From Caprimulgus europaeus (taxonomy: Eukaryota > Chordata > Aves > Caprimulgiformes > Caprimulgidae): DNA of 64,000 bases. The stretch is taken from the NCBI GenBank assembly GCA_907165065.1, contig OU015528.1:22234015-22298014 (forward strand). Reading direction: 5' to 3'. Shown one piece after another: positions 51,181 through 61,786 of this stretch. The translations under genes were made by a program, and so were the position numbers. How positions within the stretch are numbered: the first letter of the stretch is position 1; each line of letters begins with the position of its first letter. Below the pieces are notes generated by a model, which was given only the letters and a program-made list of their open reading frames with translations, was not told the DNA's origin and did no database searches.

Positions 51181-52260
51181 AGTCGGCTGAATGTTCCCTT
51201 TTCATAGAGTGTGATCTCTCTTTGACAGCTCACACTGACAGATGACCTTCTCAGCGACGTTCTTATCCTTCGGATCATGAGCAGTGTGCCTCTCTCCCTG
51301 AATATCTCTATATATTTGTGACACTAAGCTTTCAAATACAGCTATTGACAAATCAGAACATCAGTCTAAGTGCTGGTCTCCCTATCACTCACAATAAAGT
51401 AGCTATCACTTGTGGTGTTGTAGAGCAAGCACATCTCTGAAAAATGAGTTCTCACCAAGTGCTAATTTGACACAGCTCGCTTGCCTTCCCATAATTGCTC
51501 TGTCATTGTCAGTTGGCAGTTCGGGCTCATTCCTGGAAGCTGTGCCGTACAATTGGATACAATTACTCCCATTTACCACCACTATTATGCCACTGATGTT
51601 GCCCAGTCCGCATATTGACATGCCTCATTAAACCTGGATGCAGGCCATTAATGAACATTGTTAGCATTTCTCTTAAACTTTTTGCCTCTAATAAACAGTC
51701 AGTGTTCCATGAAGGAGCACTGCCATCCTTGTGATATGATATTTATTATCTTATGGGGGAAGGGGACTCTGCAAATGGAAACTATCCAGATGCTGTGAGA
51801 GAGATATATGGTTAGATCAGCAGAGAACAGCCCTTCTCAGGAGGACCTTTTCCATCAGGGGCATCCTACCATTAACCAAGTGACCTCTTCTATCCAAGAG
51901 AAGACAGGAAGGATAAACACGATAACCCTGGGGCGGTCCAGTCGCCGCAGGTTTCTCAAGGTTGCCCAGCTCCCGCGGCTCCCTCAGCCCCTTCCTACCC
52001 CCAGGTGGTGCTGCGAGACGCGGCAAAGAGCATTTTGCCCTGGGTCCTCAATCCATTATGTCCAGCCACTCCGATGTGCATTTTTATTCAGAGATAATTA
52101 TGTGTTGATCAGAGAAGTCAGCGGCTGTCACCCATATGGCAGGCACACCTGCAGTGTGACATAGGTGGTAACGATGGCATGCTCTTGAGCTGTCATGACA
52201 GGGACAGGGACTTTATTATGTATATGTCACCATTTCTCTTAGGGAAATTATCCTTTTCCG
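51181..52260. promoter_or_regulatory. Strong candidate conserved regulatory region
   Basis: This 1.1-kb stretch differs from the surrounding AT-rich DNA. I count 21 CpGs, about half of them in 51919-52070, against about four in a similar length at 1.08-2.2 kb. MEIS/PREP/TGIF-type cores TGACAG/CTGTCA occur at 51223, 51236, 51500, 52125, 52190 and 52196; roughly 0.5 would be expected by chance in 1 kb of even composition. The last two form a 12-bp palindrome. ATAATTA (52095-52101), CATATG (52134-52139) and CACCTG (52146-52151) lie close together. No repeat family or convincing coding frame explains it; the frames at 51406-51631 (both strands) and 51808-52164 lack domains. Function and conservation are inferred. 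Confidence 0.42.
52190..52201. promoter_or_regulatory. 12-bp palindrome of paired TALE-homeodomain cores
   Basis: CTGTCATGACAG is its own reverse complement. It consists of two TGACAG cores (MEIS/PREP/TGIF type) facing each other without a spacer. Confidence 0.45.
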
Positions 52261-52638
52261 TACAATGACAATAATGAACCTTACAACACTTTCATAAACC
52301 CTGTTTCCAGGCCCTTTCCTTGACCTTCATTAAATCTCTGCCTAGCAAATTCAGTGCTTTATGAACAAAATGCAAACTTTCCAAGCAAATGTAAGTGAGC
52401 TTTTGGAATTTCTTTTCAACTGCTTTACGCTGTGTGGCCACTTGGACAGTCAACGACCCTGCAGAGCATGTCCTGCTCGTTCAGCAGGGCAATGACTACA
52501 TATAGAAAGACTAGGACAAGAACTCACTAGTTTTTAAGTGCTAGAAATCTAGCTGGATCTTAGAGAGTTTTGTGCTGAAAACCAAGCTTATAGGTGAAAT
52601 TCTGTATCTTTGAGTGTTAAAGGGAGCCCTTTTGTTCA

Positions 52639-52749
52639 ATATAGAGTGGAGTAGAGTGGAGTAGAGTGGAGTAGAGTGGAGTGGAGGAGAGTAGAGTAGA
52701 GTAGAGTAGAGTAGAGTAGAGTAGAGTAGAGCAGAGTAGAGTAGAGTAA
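52639..52749 (+). repeat. (GAGTA/GAGTG)n pentanucleotide microsatellite
   Basis: About 22 pentamers: first alternating AGAGTGGAGT, then GGAGTGGAGG, then mostly pure AGAGT with one AGAGC variant. It occupies the position of the terminal ATTCT-type repeat of the adjoining antisense CR1 and was probably seeded by it. Confidence 0.93.
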
Positions 52750-52915
52750 AATGTTATATTTTCAGTTGGGAGTGTTCTACAATGATCATCTAGTCTGGCT
52801 GCCTGACCACTTCAGGGCTGATCAAAAGTTAAAGCATGTTGTTAAGGGTATTGTTCAAATGCCTCTTAAACACTGACAGGCTTGGGGCATCTCTAGGAAG
52901 CCTGTTCCAATGTAG
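52639..52915 (-). mobile_element. CR1 LINE 3' fragment, antisense
   Basis: On the plus strand the order is a pentanucleotide tail, then TTTTCAGTTGGGAG, then ACAATGATCATCTAGTCTGG, CTGCCTGACCACTTCAGGG, CACTGACAGGCTTGGGGCAT and CTAGGAAGCCTGTTCCAATG. This is the reverse complement of the 3' UTR and ORF2 end of a CR1 subfamily well known in birds. The element is cut off at about 52915, well short of the reverse transcriptase. A few bases appear deleted just after GGGGCAT. The 3' end of the element is at the left. Confidence 0.88.
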
Positions 52916-55900
52916 TATAATATAGAACTATATTATTCTAGAATTACTCTCCAACTCTTCTTGGCTTTCTTTGCTTCATTCCTTACATATTTCCTTCTGC
53001 TGTTTGGTTCATGGCACAACAGAAAGTCTCTGTGGAGCTGAAACCAAAGAAGAACAGACAGAAATGCATGTTGTATCCAGAGAGAAGGAGGAAGAAAGAG
53101 AAATGAGCTTATGCTGTTTCTCTCAGGCATCCTCAAAAGTAATATCTTTGTATCACTGAGTATCAAAAGGTAAAACTGAAAAACTTCCATAATTATGTCT
53201 ATTATTTAGATGTGGGGGGTTTTTGGGTGGTTTTTTTTTTCTTTTTTAATGCAGACCATTCTAATTACAGTGTTCTCAGTTAAAAATGAAAGATTGAGGC
53301 TTTAGAAATTTGTAAAGCAAACTGATGTTGTCAGTGTCTTTGTAACAGCTAGGTTTTTTTTTTTAAAAAAAAAGCCTCAAAAGTTTGAATATGCAGTTTA
53401 AGGTCACATTCTTAACCTTTGGGTTATCTTTTATACAGATATTCATGTGCGAGTGCATGTGTGTAATACGCCTGCTTGCTGCAGTTGTGCTTAATGTATT
53501 TCTCCCAATTTGATATATACAATTCTACTTGTTGCAGCATTATTTCAATAGCAATAGAGTACTTCAGAGTAGAAGTAATTTCTTATATGTGAATGCTGTC
53601 TATCTGTCTAGAGAGAATTGAGGGGCCAGGGAATTTAGCTTTAAATTTGCATTTTAACTTTAAATGACTTTAGCAAAAGTTACTAGCAGAAAAAAATGTA
53701 AAATTTAGGACGGTTACAAACTTATGAACTTTCTTAGTCTCTTTTAAATGTAAATATTGCACTGTTGAAAGTGCTTGTGGGACGTGCATATGAATTCTGG
53801 AAAAACATGCCCTTTGGTTCAGCTGTGGTCTAAATAACCATGAAGAACCCAGAAATGCATCAAAAACATCTGAAAATTTTATACTGAATAAGCTCATTTT
53901 TATACTTAGTATCTTACTGTTTTGTCCACTTTGATTTGAATAAATTTTTCCATTATGATCTCAGTTAATTTGACAAATATTAAGGCTAGGAGTCACTTTA
54001 AGGTCTTCAGCTGTATTTCCAAGGAGGTATAGTTTAATTTAATCAATTCACCACCACAATTACAAATGGTAATATCATGATGCTGCATTTGAAATCTGAA
54101 ACATACAATATCTCATTAGCCACTGAAGTCCCCAAGCTTCCTGTTGCTATCCTGGTCAGTATTTTAAAAGACTGTAAAAGTATTGTACTCTCACTGGAGA
54201 CAAGTAAATAAGTATCAGAGTATCAGAGGCAAGCAGCTGAAAATTCATTAAAATATAGGTCATCCAAAAATAATTACCATAGCTGAAACTGCTCAGGATA
54301 TAAAAGTTAACTGATTTGAGAAACAAAAAAGGGCTTGTTAAACAAGTTGTCAAATCTCTCTTTACATCCAAAAATAGCATCATAAATAGCCTAGTGCTAT
54401 CTATCAGTGGACTGGCCTGTGTTATACTGCCCAACATACATACATAACTGTCAAATGAATATATAAAAGATCTTCCATCTTCCACTGAAACATTAATCAA
54501 AACCCATTTATTTAATTTGAAATAATCAGATTGCAGAACAGAATAATACAGTTGCTGAATGAGTGATTTGCGCATCAGGTTAAGGTAGTATACATAGGTT
54601 CCTGAGTATCTTGTATACAGATGAAATATTAAAAATGGGCAGCAAGGCAGTGGTATAACACATTTTCCAAGCTTTGTTAGAGATAGGAGTAGAATATTTG
54701 CTATCTGAGAGGGGAAGGATTTTGTCCTGTGTCTTATCTTCTTTTCTGAATCTGATCACTGTTCTTTAACCTGTATTACGGTAAAAACCTCTCAGTTATC
54801 TGGAGTGATGTAGAAAAATAACAAAAATTGAATGAAATTGTGTATTTTTCTTCTCTTCCAATCTAAATAGGCATGTATGACATGACAAGAAGCATACTGA
54901 TCACAGGGTCCCACCCTCCATATAGCAGACCATGACACAATAAATAAACCAAGAGTCCTTCTACTTTCACGTTCCCTGTGAGACACACAGTACTATCCAC
55001 TAAAGCACATATGAACTGGTGAATGCAAAAAAAATCCAAATACCTCAGAACTTCAGAGTTTCAAAAGAAAAGAACAGCAACCAAGGAACCTATTACTGCT
55101 TTTGATTCCTGCAATGGGAAGAAATTTGTTATGAAATCCTAAGTAGTAGCTCTATATGAGAAGCTGCTGGATATACATTTTGATATACATTCTGTTCTAT
55201 GGCAGTAGCAAGATATCTTCACCTGAATAGCTGATGAAGTTTTACCTTCATCAGCTTCCATGTATCCATTCATTATTTGCAGAGAATGCTGAGGACTGGA
55301 AGAGAGAAAAAAGAAAAAAAAAGAGTGAAAATTAGCCAGTGATTCATTGCCAAGGCTTTAGAAAAAAAAAAAAAATCTTTTGTCACATATTGGTATTTTA
55401 TATATACATATAATAGGAAGGAAGAATTACTGACAATGCTGCTGTTGTACTTAAGAGGACTTCCATGCAGTCTCTGTATTTAGAGGCTCCTCTTGCATCA
55501 GTGGCAGCTCCAGACAGTTTAACCCTACAGAGTAAAGTAAGCAATGGAGAGGTTAAGAATGCTTATTGGAAATACAATCTCCAAACTACTACTGATTGAT
55601 CTCACAGGCAATAAATTAAAAAAAATAATTAAAAAAAAAAAAATCGATGTGCTACAGCTATGTGTTTTGGTGCCAGGGAGAGCACGATAGGATAGATTAT
55701 TGTTCTGTTGATATATTTCCAACACAAATCAACAATAGAAACAAAAATTACCAGGAAATACATGTACCTTCATCCAGACACTCTCTGTTCGTTCTGCTCA
55801 GGTAATGTCCTGTTTCTTTTCCAGATAAAGTCAGGAACAGCACTTTCAAACTCCCAAATACTATGTTATATATTTCATTAGAAACTTCTAAATCGGGTAG

Positions 55901-56404
55901 GAGTAAGACCTGAAGGAAAATTCATCAGTCAGTTACCACAGGAAAAATAAAAGAATCACTCTCAGAAATGTTCTTGAGCAACAAGTGCAGTGATAGCTAG
56001 GCTCCTGTACTTTAAAAGCTGCTATAGAACAACAAGAGATGCTGAAGTCTATTGGCAAGGTTTCAGTTCCTAATGCAACAGCTGCTATGAGAGGGATACT
56101 AGGGTGGACTATCAACAGCGGCTCAGGGAGTTAATGAAACTGCAACAGAGTATACTTATGATTAGGGGGAACAAATTACAGAATTGAGTGAATTTGTGTA
56201 ATTACAACTATACATATCCTGGTTTTGCTTCTTCTACTCCTCCAGATCCAGCAGAAATTTATTCCTAGAAGAAGAAAGTTTTCCAGAACTTTGGCAAAAC
56301 AAACTTACTTTCTTTGGCAAAACAAACATGTCACATACATAGCTCATGTTTTAGTTCTCCACAAGGTGGTTGAATTCTGTGGTGATGGGCCCAGCATAAA
56401 TGTT
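52916..56404. other. AT-rich non-coding DNA
   Basis: Nothing recognised except homopolymer runs (for example near 53230, 53355, 55360, 55630) and the hairpin listed separately. The 139-codon minus frame at 54156-54575 is hydrophobic, AT-rich and without a domain; treated as chance. Confidence 0.45.
55229..55256. repeat. Perfect 11-bp inverted repeat with 6-nt loop
   Basis: AGCTGATGAAG, loop TTTTAC, then CTTCATCAGCT. The stem is perfect. It is too short for a microRNA precursor and has no known family; possibly chance or a cruciform. Confidence 0.7.
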
Positions 56405-56621
56405 GGAGAGGAGAGGAGAGGAGAGGAGAGGAGAGGAGAGGAGAGGAGAGGAGAGGAGAGGAGAGGAGAGGAGAGGAGAGGAGAGGAGAGGAGAGGAGAG
56501 GAGAGGAGAGGAGAGGAGAGGAGAGGAGAGGAGAGGAGAGGAGAGGAGAGGAGAGGAGAGGAGAGGAGAGGAGAGGAGAGGAGAGGAGAGGAGAGGAGAG
56601 GAGAGGAGAGGAGAGGAGAGG
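56405..56621 (+). repeat. (GGAGA)n microsatellite, about 43 perfect copies
   Basis: 217 bp of GGAGA without a single interruption that I can see. It reads through as open frames on both strands (Arg-Gly-Glu-Glu-Arg repeats on plus, Leu/Ser/Pro repeats on minus), so the frames at 56225-56647, 56331-56684, 56351-56635 and 56400-56657 are artefacts. Confidence 0.98.
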
Positions 56622-59600
56622 TTGTTCATATACAAGAATTTGGGTGAAGCCAGATGATTCTGTGTTTATAGGTTGAAGCAACAATAAGTCTTCCTTCTAT
56701 TAATCTGGATCTTTAATGTGATATGAGAAAAAATGTACAGTAACAGCCATATGAAAGAATTATTTTACAAATTCAAATAACTGGATCAAGGAATAACATC
56801 AGCAGTAAATTAAGGTCCTAATTTTACAAGCTCTTACCCATAAATGTTGGTTATCCTAAAAGCATTAAGCATTTGTGGAGCTACAGGAGTATGAGTTGCA
56901 GACATAATGAAGCAGATCCTTAGCTAGGACAAACAGGATTTGTTTAAACTGTCTGATTAGTCCGACCAGAAACTGAAAAACCAAAAGAGCTGATCAAGCT
57001 TCCAAGTGTGATTCTGTTCAGTAGTGCTTCATTGGAAGCATGTCTTCACCGTGAAATGGAGCCACGTGTAGAGATGCTTGAGGTAAGAGAGATTTCAATG
57101 GGAAGTCCATAGGTGGATGTGCAATGTTGTGCTGGTTTCCAGCTTCATTCCAGATGCAGATTGCCAGAGTTTATGAGACTGTACTCATCTTGCGTCCAGC
57201 TGTGAGTTGACTCATATCCAGCCAGCACTGAGCAGTTCTGACCCATACTTTCCCAGTCTTCTGGCCCCTCTCTGGCAGAAGAGTTGGAGGGTCTGTACAC
57301 CCCATGAGTTTGGTGGTTCCTCTGTGCATGAAGCTCACTGCAGTTTCAGTGTCTCAGAGACAAAGCTAGCTGGACTCCATGATAATCTTTCTGTTCACCT
57401 CTCTGTGCTTCAGACTCAGCTTTAGTGACTAGGTAGGGATTGTTCTGCCAATTTCTTCTACAGAAAAAAAAAACCCCAAAAAACAAATAACAAATAATTT
57501 AATTTTAATAGCATGTCAGTCTGATCTCCATGATGCTTTACTATATTGAATGATTTTACCAGGTATTTTTCATATATGTACAAATATATATGTATATATT
57601 TGCATGCAGAATTACCAGTCTGACTTGATAAAGTATTCTATTAAATTTCATTGACAATTTAGAATATTCATATATTTATTTTCAAACTGAATTCAGAAAC
57701 TTTAAAGAGGTTTTAGTTGTATTGCAATGGTGGATTGTTCTGCAGTGATACCTGTAACCACAACCAATACCAATTTAAAATACCCAACCTAAAGAAATGG
57801 GTTCATGCATTTGTGTTAACAAACAAAATATTTTTTTGCAAAAGTTAGCAATGATACTGTATTATTTATTATATGTGTGCTGTCATACTTGAGCACACAG
57901 TAACCCTCTGGATATATTACAAGTTAAATTAACTCTGTTGCAGAAAAAATAAAAAAGCAAATGGAGAGACTTGCAGCCTAAAGCCATGAGATGTTCATCA
58001 GTGGAGTCTGAGTCAACAGTTTCCTGGTTAACTTTCAGAAGCAGTGTCCTCCTAGGTGTATGTATCCTGCTGATCTTAAACAGAGCCCCTATTCATGACC
58101 AAAATAACTGCGCAGGGCAATGGTGTTTCTCTTGTATTTGGATTTCAAGACAGGAATGCTGCTATCTGATAATAAATACAACAGAAGTTCTTTGTTTCTG
58201 CAGAGACTGCAAATTATGAAGGGCTCTGTTACTGATCTGCTCAGTGTTATTGTTTAGAGACCTGAAATGTACATTGACTGGTCTTTAATGGCTTCTGTAT
58301 TTACATTTCCATTTCATTTAGTTGGCAGTGTTGAAGACATTTGTGGCTGATGTTGCATAATTTTTGTTTTCCTGAAACATACTGCCCTGCTCATTTTTGT
58401 GAAACAAGTGCTCATTGTTTGAGGCTATAAGTCACTTAAACAAAACCTTTGCTTTACAACATCAGCCCAAGTGGGTTTCGCCATATTCAGAGACAGTACA
58501 CAGTGAAGGATGGGAGTTTGGACTTTCCACCGGTCTAACCACAAGTGCTTTTCAGTTACCACAGACTTCAGCCTGTTCTCACTGGACTCAGTTATGTATT
58601 ATAGAAAAGGTAAGCAAACAAAATTTAGGCCTACAGATAAACCCATTGTTCCTGCAAATGACTCAATGACTTTAATGAAGACGTAGCCTCCAGTCTTTGC
58701 ATGGATAACAGACAGCATGGATAAGAATCTCTTTCTAACTTCAGCTGAGTCATTAGACTCCCAAAGCATGGTAATCTGTGATCTGTTTAGATGGCAGTTT
58801 AAGAATTCTCCCAATTTTCCCATCCTCCTGCTGCCCCTCCAGAAAGCTGTTAGACTCCTATCAGACTTGTTCCACACAGCTAGCTCCACGCAGATGTTCC
58901 GGGTGCACTGTAACACCTATCCAGAATCCCGCTACAGCTGAGCTAGCCACTCAAGCATCCATTCATGATCAGAGGAAAGAAACAGGTACTTTTATGCTAT
59001 AATCTGTAATCCATTGCCCTATCATATATTTCTACTCCAGGACAGCAAAACAGTACTGTGAGAGAACCTTACTTTCCTTCGACTCCACTCAGAGGGATTT
59101 GCTTGACTTGTTCTGATGACAGCAGCATCTGGATATATGAGTCCCATATCCCGTTTCTAATACTCTCCTGAAAGGTGTTTCCATTACATAGAATGCCTAC
59201 ACCATAGCTAACACTTTTGTGTCTGGAAGTCTTGGTTTCTGTTTGGTCGTGCTCCCTTTCAGGTTGCAAAAATGGTGGTGGCATTCTTGATCTCAAGCCT
59301 AAACTCTGTGCTGTTATAATCAGAGGACTTTCAAAATTTGTATTTAATAACTATCACAGCATTTCTCTGACACAGAATACTACATGTGAATAATTATTGC
59401 CATTTTGTTGCTAATCAGCAGTGAGTGCACGGGGATACAGTGCATTCCATTCATTTTTGCAAATGTGATACCTGCCAAAGTGTCTGGGGTTTTCTTGTGC
59501 ATTGATCTGTAGCAGGAGATGAAAGAATTCCTTCTTGTCTAACTCACCAAGTGCTACCACTGTATTTTTGTAACAATAGCCTAACTGTAAATGAGGGCTT

Positions 59601-61230
59601 CATACCTCTCCATTTGTAAGCAGGCGATGACCAGTGCTCTGATTTGACAAACCAGATAACTGTCACACTTGGTCTCAGAATTTGGAGGAGCTCCTAAATT
59701 TCTCATATGATAGACTGAAATGTAAACCACTTCATACTGCTTTTCAAAACCATCTGCCAATTATATGTGTTTGACTAAGCTGTCTTTAAGTACTGTTTCA
59801 GACTTAGATCAACGTTCCCCTTGTGGGGTAGAAATTTCAGCACCTCACTGCTATCTTCTGAACAGCTGCAAACCACAGAACAGATGTATATTGTTTCTTC
59901 CTCTAGAGAGCCATCTGACTGATGGATAATAGCCTGTGTCTGCTACTTCTCTGAGTCTGGTGCTCAAAATCTATATCATGAATTGGAAGATCTTATCTTC
60001 ATACCCCAGTGACAAGTCAAGCAGAAGAAATAAATGTACTCATAATTAGACCATATCTAAATTTGTACACACAAAAAGCTAGAACAAGGCTTTTCTGGTA
60101 GCTCTGGTATCTCACTGATTTTCAATGTTTCATTTTAATGACATTTTCATCTTGCTTTGGTAATTATGTATGTATGGGTGTGAGCCTCAAGACACTTCTT
60201 TTGCTTGTAGAAGTTACTAGGAAGTTCTGTCACTCATGCCCTGAATGTCTCTCACCTATGTCTCTATTTCTTGCATACATTCATGCAAACTTTTTTTAAT
60301 TATTAAATTGTTCAGGTTTGTGTTTCAGTCTCACAGCACTCAATACATCTGAACTCTGAAGCAACAGAACTTCTCCAATATAAACAATATATCATGTATT
60401 TATTTTCATGTATTCAAGTATAATACAATGAGCTCAGTTTTCCAAAATAATATGAGCACTAACAACAACAAATGGCATGTGCTCGTAATACTTTAATTCT
60501 CTCTTGTTCTCTTTTTCACAGCTTGGATTTTTCACTCCAACAGTTATTGTGACACTAAAAGTGTGTAGTGCTGTGTCTCAGGATGGAAGCTGTATTATTT
60601 TAATAATACTCCTAAGTACTATATCATGCAGTCACTGTAGACCAAAGAGCTTTTCAGTAAAGAAGTCTCTCTTTGTGCAACATTCAGAAAAATAAAGATT
60701 GTTGTTGTAGGTGGAGTTTTGGGATGTTCCCATAACATAGGTACAGAATACTAGTATTACTGGTAGTGTTACCAAACTGAAATGTAAAGAAAGTCACTTT
60801 TCCTCTCCACAAATTATTTTAATTTAAAAACATGCTGAACATGTTTTTTACAAATATTCTGCTGCTCCAAAGATGTTTTAAGTTCCTAGGTGCCAAGTAC
60901 GGGGAACTTCCTGCCAGAGAGATTTTTAAACTGGGGTCTTATAGAGAGTGATTAGTTACATCTTTTTAATGATGAATTAATGAGCAGTAAAAGCATTGTA
61001 ATTCCAATATGTACAGAACCCTGTATTTAAAGGTAGAGGTTCAGTGAGAGTTGTTCTGTGACCTTTGTGATGCCAGCAAAGGTTGTGTTCAGTGCAGGCA
61101 ACATCCAATCAGTCTTTCAAGGTTAACTACACATGCCAGGCTGGGAAATGAAACAATTACTAACAAATTTTATAGGTATATTCTGTCAAATTTAAAAGGC
61201 AATCAGAAGTCTAAATTGAAATTATGCTTG
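56622..61230. other. AT-rich non-coding DNA
   Basis: No gene or repeat family recognised. The overlapping frames at 58599-59002 and the frame at 57207-57425 have no domain. An A-rich tract lies at 57464-57490 and a TATA/CATATA-rich stretch at 57569-57610. Confidence 0.45.
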
Positions 61231-61766
<536 letters not shown>

Positions 61767-61786
61767 GCTTTTCCCCCCCACCCCCC

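Noticed and set aside
51808..52164. 118-codon frame in the CpG-rich patch as a coding exon
   Set aside because: No recognisable domain and the sequence changes character midway. The CpG and motif pattern fits regulation better.
54156..54575. 139-codon minus-strand frame rich in Leu, Phe, Tyr and Ser
   Set aside because: Looks membrane-like only because AT-rich DNA favours such codons; no family recognised.
56225..56684. Overlapping frames of 85-140 codons on both strands
   Set aside because: They exist only because the GGAGA array is stop-free in all frames used; the flanks have no domain.
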